Assembly (NCBI GenBank): GCA_963740835.1
Contig: CAVUFH010000007.1
Span: 62,001-126,000 of the forward strand
Source: CAVUFH01 sp963740835
GTDB lineage: Bacteria; Actinomycetota; Acidimicrobiia; IMCC26256; PALSA-610
Length of the DNA: 64,000 nucleotides
Reading direction: 5' to 3'
This document shows positions 34,994-44,385 of the stretch, piece by piece. Numbering within the stretch: the stretch's first letter is position 1; every line of letters starts with the position of its first letter. A model generated the notes under the pieces. It ran no database searches, was not told the DNA's origin, and was given only the letters and a program-made list of their open reading frames with translations. The translations under genes were made by a program, and so were the position numbers.

Positions 34994-36163
34994 TCAGTGC
35001 GCGACAAGACGACCCATCAGCTGGTGCGCCGGAACCGGGTCGCAGGACTCGGTCCCGGCTTCGGTGTACTCGCCGCCGGGCCCTTCGACGGTCGAGTCGA
35101 ACAACAGGTACGGCACCGAGTCGGCGGTGTGCGTCTTCAACGCGCACGGCGTCGCGTGGTCCGGTAGCAACAGGATCCGGTACGGCTCGCGTGCGCGGTC
35201 GAGCGCGTCGACGATCGGCCCGATGATGTCGCGGTCCCAGCGTTCGAGGGCGTCGATCTTCACGTCGACGCGTCCCTGGTGTCCGGCTTCATCGGTTGCT
35301 TCGACGTGTAGCACGAACAGTGCGCGGTCTGCGAGCGAGTCGATGCACGCGCGTGCCTGCGCGGCGTAGTCATTGTCGAAGCCTGCACTCGCGCCGGGAA
35401 CGTCCACCACATCGATGCCAGTGAGCACCCCGAGTCCCTGCACGAGATCGACCGCGGACGACATACGACCAACGACGCCGTAGGTATCGGCGAACGACGG
35501 GAGCGCGGGGCGCACACCTTGGCCCCACAGCCAGATCTGTGTCGCGTCGGAACCGACTTCGCCGGCAACGCGCCCGACGACATCACGCGAAGCTTCCATC
35601 AGCGCGCGGAGTTCGCGTGCGGCCGGACCGCTCGGGAAGATCGCGGCGCGACCGGTCAGATCGTGCGGAGGCGTGCAGTCTGCGTCGCTCCATTGTTTCG
35701 GGACGACGCACAGGTGCCGGTACTCGACGCCGGGATGAAAGCGGACCCCGTCGCGCCCGTTGCCGAGCGCAGCGTCCAGCGCGGCGACGATGGGGTGGCT
35801 CTGGGCATCGGTCGGATGACCCGCGGCGAAGTCGACCATCACCGGCGGTTCGTCGGTCGAGAGCGTGACGAGGTTGCAGCGATACGCGACATCATCGGGG
35901 CCGAGCTCGACGCCCATCGCCGCAGCCTCGATCGGGGCTCGGCCCGTGTGGAAACGCGCGGGATCGAAGCCGAGGATGGCCATGTTCCCGACATCGCTGC
36001 CAGGCGGAAGCCCCGCGGGGATGACCGCGGCGCGCCCGACCTCGGAACGACGCGCCAACGCCGCAAGTCGAGGCATGCGGGCCGCGGACAGCGGCGTGCC
36101 GCCGTCGAGCTGGGCGAGCGGCAGATCGGCACAGCCGTCGGGGACGAACACGATGAACTTCAT
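34994..36163 (-). CDS. Cofactor-independent phosphoglycerate mutase-family protein, proposed homoserine kinase (ThrB2)
   Basis: 389 residues from ATG 36163. The alkaline-phosphatase-like fold is shown by FIVFVPDGCADLP, PPGSDVGNMAILGFDP, HTGRAPIEAAAMG, HVEATDEAGHQG and LLPDHATPC. The family splits into archaeal-type mutases (ApgM) and a group proposed to be homoserine kinases. The gene occupies the thrB position between the threonine operon and rho. No GHMP-type homoserine kinase is visible in the window, whereas hom and thrC are present. I therefore favour phosphorylation of homoserine; 3-/2-phosphoglycerate mutase activity is the alternative. Confidence 0.7.
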   Translation of the reverse strand: MKFIVFVPDGCADLPLAQLDGGTPLSAARMPRLAALARRSEVGRAAVIPAGLPPGSDVGNMAILGFDPARFHTGRAPIEAAAMGVELGPDDVAYRCNLVTLSTDEPPVMVDFAAGHPTDAQSHPIVAALDAALGNGRDGVRFHPGVEYRHLCVVPKQWSDADCTPPHDLTGRAAIFPSGPAARELRALMEASRDVVGRVAGEVGSDATQIWLWGQGVRPALPSFADTYGVVGRMSSAVDLVQGLGVLTGIDVVDVPGASAGFDNDYAAQARACIDSLADRALFVLHVEATDEAGHQGRVDVKIDALERWDRDIIGPIVDALDRAREPYRILLLPDHATPCALKTHTADSVPYLLFDSTVEGPGGEYTEAGTESCDPVPAHQLMGRLVAH

Positions 36164-36236
36164 GCGAGACCCGTTCGGCGGTCGGTGGTGCACATGCCGC
36201 GGCATCGTACGTGTCGCGGCGTCCTACGCTCACTCG

Positions 36237-37460
36237 ATGCACCGCACTTCGGCTGCTCTCGTCCTTTCCGTAGCGCTGATCGCGTTCGCCGCGTGCGGTG
36301 GCGGCGACGATGACGACGCGTCGCAGGCAAGCTCATCGACGGCACGGGCCTCGACCACCACTCCGTCGTCGTCCGCGTCCACCAGCGTCGCGCCGACAAC
36401 GGTCGCGAGGCCCGATCTCGCCAACACCAAGGTGCAGCTGACGCAGATCGCGAAAGACCTCGACAGCCCAGTCGCGTTCGCCACACGACCCGGTGACGAT
36501 CGCTTCTACGTGGCCGAGCAGCGCGGACGGGTCCGCATCATCGACAACGGCGCGGTCGTGACGAAGCCGGTGCTCGACGTCGCGGTCTCGTCCGGCAACG
36601 AACAGGGGTTGCTCGGGCTGACGTTCTCGGCCGACGGCAAGAAGCTGTACGTGGACTACACCGACCCGAAGGGCGACACGAACGTCGACGAGTACACGAT
36701 GAACGGTGACACCGCGGACGTGTCATCGCGCCGCCGGTTGCTCTTCGTCGATCAGCCGTACCCGAACCACAACGGCGGCGAGGTGACGTTCGGCCCCGAC
36801 AACATGCTGTACATCACCCTTGGCGACGGCGGCTCCGCGGGCGATCCCCAGAACCGCGCGCAGAACCTCGGCGAGCTCCTCGGCAAGATCTTGCGCATCG
36901 ACCCGACTCCCAACGGCAGCTCGCCGTACACGGTCCCGGCCGACAACCCGTTCGTCGGGACGAGCGGTGCGCGTCCGGAGATCTGGATGTACGGGCTGCG
37001 CAACCCCTGGCGCTTCTCGTTCGACTCGGCCACGCACGACGTGTGGATCGGTGACGTCGGCCAGGGCGACTGGGAAGAGGTCGACTTCACGCCGCTCGCG
37101 ACTGCTGCCGGGAGCAACTGGGGCTGGAACCTGCGCGAGGGCACTCACGAATACACGGGCCCCGCACCGGCCGGCGCCCGCGAACCGATCTACGAGCTGG
37201 CCCACACCAATGGGAACTGCGCGGTCACCGGCGGCTACGTGTACCGCGGCACCAAGATCCCGGCGCTTCGAGGTGCGTACGTAGTCGCCGACTACTGCCG
37301 AGCCGAGCTGGTCGGCCTCGCTCAGGAGAACGGCGCACTCGCGGGCGACGCGCTGCTCGGTCCCCGTACGAGCGCGATCACGTCGTTCGGTGAAGACGCC
37401 AACGGCGAGCTGTACGTGCTGACGCGTAACGGCTTCGTGTACCGCATCGACCCGGCGTAG
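36237..37460 (+). CDS. Secreted/lipoprotein PQQ-dependent sugar dehydrogenase-like protein
   Basis: 407 residues from ATG 36237. The signal ends in a lipobox (IAFAACGGG), then a Ser/Thr-rich linker to about residue 60. A six-bladed propeller of the glucose/sorbosone dehydrogenase family follows: GRVRIIDNG, NEQGLLGLTFS, PYPNHNGGEVTFGPD, GLRNPWRFSFD and GDVGQGDWEEVD. Members oxidise sugars with PQQ outside the membrane, although some do not bind PQQ. TACGCT ends 6 nt before the ATG, so the mRNA appears leaderless. It is a monocistronic gene on the opposite strand to both neighbours. Confidence 0.85.
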   Translation: MHRTSAALVLSVALIAFAACGGGDDDDASQASSSTARASTTTPSSSASTSVAPTTVARPDLANTKVQLTQIAKDLDSPVAFATRPGDDRFYVAEQRGRVRIIDNGAVVTKPVLDVAVSSGNEQGLLGLTFSADGKKLYVDYTDPKGDTNVDEYTMNGDTADVSSRRRLLFVDQPYPNHNGGEVTFGPDNMLYITLGDGGSAGDPQNRAQNLGELLGKILRIDPTPNGSSPYTVPADNPFVGTSGARPEIWMYGLRNPWRFSFDSATHDVWIGDVGQGDWEEVDFTPLATAAGSNWGWNLREGTHEYTGPAPAGAREPIYELAHTNGNCAVTGGYVYRGTKIPALRGAYVVADYCRAELVGLAQENGALAGDALLGPRTSAITSFGEDANGELYVLTRNGFVYRIDPA

Positions 37461-37475
37461 CGCGGGCCGCGCCGC

Positions 37476-38261
37476 CTACGCGCGTTTGACCGCGGCGTGC
37501 GCGACGCGTCGCGTCACGCTGAAGGGCGCGACGCTCGAAAGCCCGGCCGCGACCTTGTTCATCGCGCCGGGGACGATCACCGCGCGGTTCTTGGCGAGAC
37601 CGTCGAGACCGGCACGCGCGACCGGTCCGGCCTCCTGCCACAGGAAGCGCGGAACGCTCTTCGGGTCGAAATCGGCGCGGGCTTGGAACTCGGTGTGGGT
37701 GAAGCCCGGTGCGAGCACGGAGACCGCGACGCCGGCATCCTTGAGCTCTTCGTGCACCGCCTGCGAGAACGACAGCACGAATGCCTTGGTCGCGGCGTAG
37801 GTCGCGTCGTTCGGAGTCGGCTGGAACCCCGCGAGCGACGCGATGTTGAGGATCGAGCCGTGACCACGCGCGACCATGCCTCCGATGGCCGCGTGGGTGA
37901 GGCGGACGAGCGCGACAACGTTCAACTGGATCTGGCGTTCCTCGGTGTCCACGTCGAGCTCGTGGAAGTTGCCGAAGGAGCCGAAGCCAGCGTTGTTGAT
38001 CAGCACGTCGACTGTGCCGGCACGCGCTTCGACCGCATCGCGCTCGGCGGGCACGGTCAGGTCGGCCGCCAAGACCTCGCTGTGCGTGCCGTGCTTCGCT
38101 TCGAGCTCCTTCGCGAGCGCCTCGAGCCGCGCCGCGTCACGGGCAACGAGCACGAGATCGTCCCCGCGTTCGGCCAAGAGGCGCGCGAACTGCTCACCGA
38201 TACCGATCGACGCGCCGGTGACGAGTGCGACTGGCTTGGTCGTCGACGTTCGTTCGGTCAT
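37476..38261 (-). CDS. Short-chain dehydrogenase/reductase, last gene of the threonine operon
   Basis: 261 residues from ATG 38261. The cofactor motif is TGASIGIGEQFARLLAERG. An NADP preference is suggested by Arg in VLVARDAARL. NNAGFG and the Ser/Tyr/Lys triad (SILNIASLAG, ATYAATKAF) are intact. The C-terminal portion resembles DltE/YqjQ-type SDRs that act on lipid or unknown substrates. The ATGA overlap with the sortase stop places it in the argS-lysA-hom-thrC operon. No amino-acid biosynthetic role is evident. Confidence 0.82.
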   Translation of the reverse strand: MTERTSTTKPVALVTGASIGIGEQFARLLAERGDDLVLVARDAARLEALAKELEAKHGTHSEVLAADLTVPAERDAVEARAGTVDVLINNAGFGSFGNFHELDVDTEERQIQLNVVALVRLTHAAIGGMVARGHGSILNIASLAGFQPTPNDATYAATKAFVLSFSQAVHEELKDAGVAVSVLAPGFTHTEFQARADFDPKSVPRFLWQEAGPVARAGLDGLAKNRAVIVPGAMNKVAAGLSSVAPFSVTRRVAHAAVKRA

Positions 38262-38911
38262 GTTGACGCCCCTGTCCTCGGAACCGTGGCGACGAGATCA
38301 CCCTTGACGACGATGCGTTGCGCGGCGCTGTGCTTCGGGTGGCAGGCGATGAGCGTGACGGTCGGCGTTTCGGTCTGATCGACCACCCACATGTCGGTGG
38401 GCTTCACGATGATCGTCTGCGTCACCGAGTAGACCTGGTCCGCGTCGGGCATGTGGAAGATGATCTGGTCGCCCGGCGCGAGCCGGTCGAGATCGAGGAA
38501 CGGGTGCGTGTGGGTCACGCGGTGGCCCGGGAACACGGTGTTGCCGCGCTGGCCCGGTAACGCAGTGTTGGGCCAGTGACCCGGACCGTGATCGAGCACG
38601 GTCAGCCAGATGCCTTCGTAGATCGGGTGCTCGAGACCGATCTTCGGGATCGAGATCGATCCGATCTGGTTCACCGGCACGTCCGCGTACGCGTCAGCGG
38701 GCGCCGCGTCCGGTACGGGGAGCGGAGCGAGGGTCGTCGTGGTCGGCGCCGCGGTCGTGCTCGTCGTGCTCGACACACCACTCAGTAGGGGGCTGTCACT
38801 CTGCGCGACCGCGGTGTTGTCATCGCGCGTGACGACGATCGCCGTCGTCACGCTCGCGCTCGTCAGCAACGCGAGGGCGACCCCGAACGCGATCCACCGC
38901 GCCCGCTTCAC
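38258..38911 (-). CDS. Class E sortase
   Basis: 217 residues from GTG 38911. An N-terminal membrane anchor (WIAFGVALALLTSASV) and a Ser/Thr/Pro linker (to about residue 75) precede the sortase beta-barrel. The catalytic residues are His130 (FPGHRVTHTHPF), Cys190 (TLIACHPKH) and Arg199 (QRIVV). Class E enzymes process LAXTG-like signals and attach proteins to the wall or build pili in high-GC actinobacteria. The start overlaps the thrC stop (GTGA). Embedding in a biosynthetic operon is unusual. No obvious LPXTG-type substrate gene is adjacent. Confidence 0.88.
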   Translation of the reverse strand: MKRARWIAFGVALALLTSASVTTAIVVTRDDNTAVAQSDSPLLSGVSSTTSTTAAPTTTTLAPLPVPDAAPADAYADVPVNQIGSISIPKIGLEHPIYEGIWLTVLDHGPGHWPNTALPGQRGNTVFPGHRVTHTHPFLDLDRLAPGDQIIFHMPDADQVYSVTQTIIVKPTDMWVVDQTETPTVTLIACHPKHSAAQRIVVKGDLVATVPRTGAST

Positions 38912-39966
38912 AGGCCGAGCTCCTCCAGCACCGCGTCGACATCCGCGTCGACAGCCGGCCGTGGCTCGATCTGCGCGATGGCGCGGTTCGGGTCCTTCAG
39001 CCCATGCCCCGTCACAGTGCACACGATGGTCTCACCGCGAGCGATCGACCCGGCCCGGGCCGCTTGCAGTAGTCCGGCAACCGACGCCGCGGAAGCAGGC
39101 TCGACGAACACGCCCTCGGTCGCGGCCAACAACTTGTACGCGTCGAGTATCTGCGCATCGGTGACCGCCTCGATCGCGCCACCCGATTCATCACGCGCCG
39201 CGATTGCCTGGCTCCATGACGCCGGGTTGCCGATCCGGATTGCGGTGGCGATCGTCTCGGGATGCGCGACCGGCTCGCCGTGCACGAGCGGCGCGGAGCC
39301 GGCGGCCTGGAACCCGAGCATGCGCGGCTGCGTCTTGGCGAGCCCGTCGGCGAAGTACTCGCCGTAGCCCTTCCAGTACGCCGTGATGTTGCCGGCGTTG
39401 CCGACCGGGACGCAATGCACGTCGGGGGCGTTGCCCAGCGCGTCGCAGATCTCGAACGCGGCCGACTTCTGCCCTTCGATGCGGAACGGGTTGATCGAGT
39501 TCACGACGGTTACGCCACCGCGCTCACCGAGTTCGCGCACGAGGTGGAGTGCGTCGTCGAAGCTGCCGCGTATCTGTACCACCTTCGCGCCGTGGATCAA
39601 TGCCTGCGCGAGCTTGCCGAGCGCGACATGACCATCTGGGATGATCACCGCGGCGAGCAGGCCCGCGCGCGTGGCGTAGGCCGCGGCCGACGCCGACGTG
39701 TTCCCGGTCGACGCGCAGACGACGACCTTTGCACCCTCTTCGAGGGCCTTCGACATCGCGACGGTCATGCCGCGGTCCTTGAACGACCCGGTCGGGTTCG
39801 CGCCTTCGACCTTCAACAGGACGCGCCCGCCGACCTGCTCCGAGAGACGCGGCGCGTCGAGGAGCGGCGTGTTGCCTTCGTGCAGTGTCACGACCGGCGT
39901 CTTGTCGGTGACGGGGAGACGCTCGCGATACGCCTCGATGATCCCGCGCCAGTAGGTGGCCGTCAC
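38908..39966 (-). CDS. thrC: Threonine synthase
   Basis: 352 residues from GTG 39966. It is a PLP fold type II enzyme with the lysine in NPTGSFKDRGM, the phosphate loop VPVGNAGNITAYWKG and CASTGNTSASAAAYA. It converts O-phosphohomoserine to threonine. The gene is 2 bp after hom and overlaps the sortase gene. It is of the short bacterial type I-like length seen in actinobacteria. Confidence 0.95.
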   Translation of the reverse strand: MTATYWRGIIEAYRERLPVTDKTPVVTLHEGNTPLLDAPRLSEQVGGRVLLKVEGANPTGSFKDRGMTVAMSKALEEGAKVVVCASTGNTSASAAAYATRAGLLAAVIIPDGHVALGKLAQALIHGAKVVQIRGSFDDALHLVRELGERGGVTVVNSINPFRIEGQKSAAFEICDALGNAPDVHCVPVGNAGNITAYWKGYGEYFADGLAKTQPRMLGFQAAGSAPLVHGEPVAHPETIATAIRIGNPASWSQAIAARDESGGAIEAVTDAQILDAYKLLAATEGVFVEPASAASVAGLLQAARAGSIARGETIVCTVTGHGLKDPNRAIAQIEPRPAVDADVDAVLEELGL

Positions 39967-39968
39967 GA

Positions 39969-41297
39969 CTACTCCTCACCGCCGACGACGCGGAGGACCG
40001 AGCCGACGCGTTCCACCGCGTCGAGCTCCCGCACCTCACGGATCGTCGCGGCCATCGCCGCTTCGCGCGCGACGTGGGTGACGAAGATCAATCGCGCTTC
40101 GGCACCGTGACCTTTCTGCTGCATGGACTGGATCGACACTTGGTGATCGCCGAACACGCCCGCGATCGTCGCGAGCACACCGGGCCGGTCGGCCGCGTCG
40201 ACGGAGATGTAGAACTGCGAGGCGGTCTCGTCGACGGGCCGGATCGGGGTGCCGTGCAGCGGGCCGATCGTCGCGCCGCGCGAGCCTGAGCGCAGGTTCT
40301 GGGCCGCGTCGATCAGGTCGCCGAGCAGTGCACTCGCGGTGGGTCCGCCACCGGCACCCCGCCCGAGCAGCATCAGCTGGCCGACGGCCTCGCCCTCGAT
40401 GAACACCGCGTTGTACGAACCGCGGACACTCGCGAGCGGGTGGTCCTGCGGCACCATCGCGGGGTGGACACGCGCGCCGACGCGTCCGTCGACCTCCTCG
40501 GCGACGCCCAGCAGCTTGACGACATACCCGAGCTCGTGCGCGGCCGCGATGTCGTCCGCGGTGATCTTCGTGATCCCTTCGCGGTACACGTCGCTCGCGA
40601 CCACACGCGCGCCGAAGGCGATCGACGCGATGATCGCCGTCTTCGCGGCGGCGTCGAAACCTTCGACGTCTGCGGTCGGGTCGGGCTCGGCGTATCCGAG
40701 CGCCTGTGCCTCAGCGAGCGCGTCGGCGAAGGTCGAACCTTCCTCGCTCATGCGGGTGAGGATGTAGTTCGTCGTACCGTTGACGATCCCCATCACTCGG
40801 CGGATCCGCTCGCCGACAAGCGACTCGCGCAGCGGACGCATGAGGGGGATGCCACCCGCGACCGAAGCTTCGAAGAGGAGATCGACGCCGGCCGCTTCCG
40901 CGGCTTCGAAGAGTTCCTCGCCGTGGTCTGCGAGCAGTTCCTTGTTCGCCGTCACCACCGGCTTGCCGGACTTCAGCGCGTCGAGGACGAGCGTGCGCGC
41001 CGGCTCGACACCGCCGATGATCTCGACCACCACGTCGACGGCCGGATCGGACACGATGGTTTTCGCGTCGTCGGTCAGCACGCCGTCCGCGAGGTTGGCG
41101 TCTCGCGTCTTGGCGAGATCGCGCACGGCGACGCGCGCGACCTGGAGCCGAACGCCGACCCGCCGGTCGATCAGCTCCTCGTTGTCAGCGAGCAGTCGGA
41201 CGAGCGCGGACCCGACGTTGCCGCAGCCGAGGATCCCGACCTGCACGTCTGCCATTCCGTCAGTCTCGCGCGTGGCCCCCTCGGGCTGATCAGACAT
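39969..41297 (-). CDS. hom: Homoserine dehydrogenase
   Basis: 442 residues from ATG 41297. The Rossmann motif is VGILGCGNVGSALVRLL, the catalytic core includes NGTTNYILTRM and GYAEPDPTADVEGFDAA, and a C-terminal ACT domain (SVDAADRPGVLATIAGVFGD) suggests allosteric inhibition by threonine. It reduces aspartate semialdehyde to homoserine. It lies between lysA and thrC in the standard actinobacterial order, with a 45-bp gap after lysA. Confidence 0.96.
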   Translation of the reverse strand: MSDQPEGATRETDGMADVQVGILGCGNVGSALVRLLADNEELIDRRVGVRLQVARVAVRDLAKTRDANLADGVLTDDAKTIVSDPAVDVVVEIIGGVEPARTLVLDALKSGKPVVTANKELLADHGEELFEAAEAAGVDLLFEASVAGGIPLMRPLRESLVGERIRRVMGIVNGTTNYILTRMSEEGSTFADALAEAQALGYAEPDPTADVEGFDAAAKTAIIASIAFGARVVASDVYREGITKITADDIAAAHELGYVVKLLGVAEEVDGRVGARVHPAMVPQDHPLASVRGSYNAVFIEGEAVGQLMLLGRGAGGGPTASALLGDLIDAAQNLRSGSRGATIGPLHGTPIRPVDETASQFYISVDAADRPGVLATIAGVFGDHQVSIQSMQQKGHGAEARLIFVTHVAREAAMAATIREVRELDAVERVGSVLRVVGGEE

Positions 41298-41342
41298 GTG
41301 CTTCTCATCGGGACTTCTCCAACGGACTGAAGCCGGGACGGG

Positions 41343-42680
41343 TCACGTGTCGGTGTCGAGGCGGACGAGGTCGGCATCAGCCTCGCGGCGCACGACGACC
41401 CGGGCTGCACCGTCACGAACGAACACCACCGCAGGGCGCAGCACCTTGTTGTAGTTGGACGCCATCGCCTGTCCGTAGCCGCCCGTGACCGGCACCGCCA
41501 AGATGTCGTCGATCGCCACGTCGGCGGGGAGCTGCGCGTCGCGAACGAGCAGATCGCCCTGTTCGCAGTGTTTGCCCGCGACGGTGACCGTGAACGGCCG
41601 GGGCGCGGTGGCACGCGCCGGGAGGAACGCCTCGTAGCGCGCGCCGTAGGTGACCGGTCGGAGGTTGTCGCTCATGCCGCCGTCGACCGCGACGTACGTC
41701 CGGACGCCCGGGATCTCCTTGATGGTGCCGACGCGGTACAGCGTGAGGCCCGCGGGCGCGACGATCGACCGACCGGGCTCGGTCATGAGGCGCGGGCAGG
41801 AGCGCACGCCGGCGTCCGCGAGGGCCTTGTCGAAGGCGTCGCGCACCGTCGCGCTGTACGCCGCGATGGTCGGCGCGGTGTCGTCGGCGAGATAACGCAC
41901 GCCAAGGCCGCCACCGACATTCAGTTCGTCGACGGTCGCGCCGGTCTCGGACTCGATCGTCGCGACGAGGGCGATCATCTTGTCGACCGCGCGTGCGAAC
42001 GAATCCGAGCGCGTCACCTGCGACCCGATGTGGCAGTGGATCCCTGCGAAGTGGAGATGGTCGTCGGCGACGATGCGTGCGACCGCGGCGAGCGCGGCGC
42101 CGTTGTCGAGCCCGAAGCCGAACTTCGAGTCCTCGGTACCCGTCTCGATGAACTCGTGGGTGTGCGCTTCGACGCCAGGTGTGACCCGTACGAGGAGCGC
42201 CGGCGTGATCCCGACTGCCGGCGCGAGCCACGCGATGCGATCGAGCTCGGCAGACGAGTCGACGACGATGCGACCGACGCCCGCATCGAGCGCGCGCCGC
42301 AACTCGGCATCGGACTTGTTGTTGCCGTGGAAGACGATGCGATCCGGAGGGAAGCCCGCGTGCAGTCCGACGAACAGCTCCCCGCCCGTCGCGACATCGA
42401 GGCCCAGACCCTCCTCCGCGACGAGGCGAGCCATCGCGACGCACAGGAACGCCTTGCTCGCGTACGCGGCACCCGGGCCGAACGCTGCCGCGTAGTCGCG
42501 ACACCGCGCCCGCAGCTCGGCTTCGTCGTACACGTAGAGCGGGGTACCGAAGCGTTCGGCGAGTTCGACCAGGTCGATGCCGGCGAGCGCGACGCGGCCA
42601 TTGGCATCGACCGTCGCCGCGCCGGGCAACAGCGTCAGGTCGAACGGTGCGTTGTCGGTCGGAGGTTTGTCGGTCGTCAT
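41343..42680 (-). CDS. lysA: Diaminopimelate decarboxylase
   Basis: 445 residues from ATG 42680. It belongs to the PLP fold type III alanine-racemase-like family: the lysine is in AAYASKAFLC, with HGNNKSDAELR, HCHIGSQVT, and the C-terminal Cys/Gly segments GKHCEQGDLL and ASNYNKVLRP. It converts meso-diaminopimelate to lysine. The ATG overlaps the argS stop (ATGA), so translation is coupled. Together with dapA near 58-59 kb it represents the lysine pathway. Confidence 0.96.
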   Translation of the reverse strand: MTTDKPPTDNAPFDLTLLPGAATVDANGRVALAGIDLVELAERFGTPLYVYDEAELRARCRDYAAAFGPGAAYASKAFLCVAMARLVAEEGLGLDVATGGELFVGLHAGFPPDRIVFHGNNKSDAELRRALDAGVGRIVVDSSAELDRIAWLAPAVGITPALLVRVTPGVEAHTHEFIETGTEDSKFGFGLDNGAALAAVARIVADDHLHFAGIHCHIGSQVTRSDSFARAVDKMIALVATIESETGATVDELNVGGGLGVRYLADDTAPTIAAYSATVRDAFDKALADAGVRSCPRLMTEPGRSIVAPAGLTLYRVGTIKEIPGVRTYVAVDGGMSDNLRPVTYGARYEAFLPARATAPRPFTVTVAGKHCEQGDLLVRDAQLPADVAIDDILAVPVTGGYGQAMASNYNKVLRPAVVFVRDGAARVVVRREADADLVRLDTDT

Positions 42681-44336
42681 GCGTCCGGGGCGGGATCGGT
42701 GTCGTCGTCGAGGCGCGGCATCTCGTCGGGCGCGTGCACGCCGAGGATTCCGAGCGCGTTGGCGAGACCGACGCGGCACGCTTCTGTCAGCCACAACCGG
42801 GCCTGGGTCAACGCGGCGTCCTCGGTGAGCACGCGGCAGTCGCGGTAGAAGCCGTGGAACGCACGCGCGAAGTCTCGCACCCAAGTGGTGACCTTCTGCG
42901 GCGCGCGCGTCTCGGCCGCATCCGCGACCACTTGCGGGTACAGCGCGAGCGCGCGCAGGAGCTCCTCTTCCCGTTCGTGCGTGAGCAGCGACAAGTCAAC
43001 CGACTCGATCGGCTGTCGTTGCACACCCGCCCCGTCGGCTCGACGACCGATCGACGCGATCCGGGCGTGCGCGTACTGGACGTAGTAGACGGGGTTGTCC
43101 ATCGACTGCGCAGTAACGATGTCGAGGTCGAACGTCTGCGGAGAGTCGATGCCCTGCAGCAGAAACACCATCCGCGCAACATCGGGATCGACCTCGTCGA
43201 GGATGTCGGCGAGGGCGATGATGTTGCCGGTGCGCTTCGAGAGGCGTACCTCGCGCCCGTTGTGCAACAGCTTCACGAACTGGCCGAGCATGATCTCCGG
43301 CTCGCCGGCCGGATAGCCCAACGCCTCCAACCCGGCTTGCAGCGACGTCACCTGCCCGTGGTGGTCGGCGCCCCAGATGTCGATCAGGTGTGTGTACCCG
43401 CGGGCGAACTTGTCACGGTGGTACGCGAAGTCGTTGCAGAGGTACGTCGTCGCGCCGTCGGAGCGGATCGAGCACGCGGTCGCGCTGGTCACCGAAGTCG
43501 GTGGCGCGGAACCACTTCGCACCGTCGGCGTCGAAGGTGACACCGCGCGCGTCGAGATCCCGGAGCACCACGTCGACGTCACCGCGCTCGTGCAGGGTCC
43601 GTTCCGAGAACCAGGTGTCGAAGTGCACGCCGATGCGGCCGAGATCGTCTTGCAGCCCCGCGACGATCTTGCGGTAGCCCCACTCACACGCGGTGTCGGC
43701 GTCGACGTCGTCGCCCAACTCGGCGTGCAGCAACGTCGCCATGTCGTTGAGGTACTGACCCTGGTAGCCGTCTTCCGGCGGCTCGCGGCCCTCGTAGCGG
43801 GCGAACAGCGAGTCCCGGAACTTGCCGAGTTGCGCGCCGGCGTCGTTGAGGTAGTACTCCCTGTGCACCTCGGCGCCCAGCGCGGCGAGCAGGTTCGCCA
43901 CCGCGTCGCCGACCGCCACCCAGCGACCTCCACCCGCGTGCAGGGGCCCGGTCGGGTTGGCCGAGACGAACTCGAGGTTGATTCGGGCCCCGGCGAGCGC
44001 ATCGGACGTGCCGAAGCCGTCCCGCTCCTCGACCACCGTCCGCAGGACGTCCGTGAGCCACGACGGCGCGAGGAAGAAGTTGAGGTGGCCGGGCCCCGCG
44101 ATCTCGATCCGGGCGAGGTGCGGAACGGCCGCGGCCTCGAGCGCCGTTTGTAATTGCTCGGCGATCTCCCGAGGTGGGCGGCGGACGACCCGGGAGAGGG
44201 CGAGGGCCACCGGGGTCGACCAATCGCCGTGCTCGCGCTGCTTGGGCACGGTCAGCACGATTCCCGCCTCCGGTTCGGGCAGACCGGAGGTCGCGAGCGC
44301 CTCACGGAGGGCGTTACGGAGCACGGTTTGGATCAT
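42677..44336 (-). CDS. argS: Arginyl-tRNA synthetase, interrupted by a +1 frameshift
   Basis: Two overlapping frames make one complete ArgRS. From ATG 44336 come the Add1-type N-terminal domain and the ATP motif FVSANPTGPLHAGGGR (HIGH-like HAGG). The second frame supplies RSDGATTYLCNDFAYH, the LSKRTGN (KMSK-like) loop and the anticodon domain. The break maps to DRVL|(I/V)RSDG at GATCGAG 43466-43472, with one extra base (1660 nt = 553 codons + 1). As argS is essential, a consensus error is more likely than decay. It is the first gene of the lysA-hom-thrC operon. A short-leader promoter with TACCTT lies upstream. Confidence 0.88.
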
Positions 44337-44385
44337 GTGGGGCGACCACAAAGGTACACGGTGTCCGAGAATTGGCACTTCGAAC

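Noticed and set aside
37497..38378. Plus-strand open frame opposite the SDR and sortase
   Set aside because: It is antisense to two genes with intact catalytic motifs and has no start context or domain of its own.
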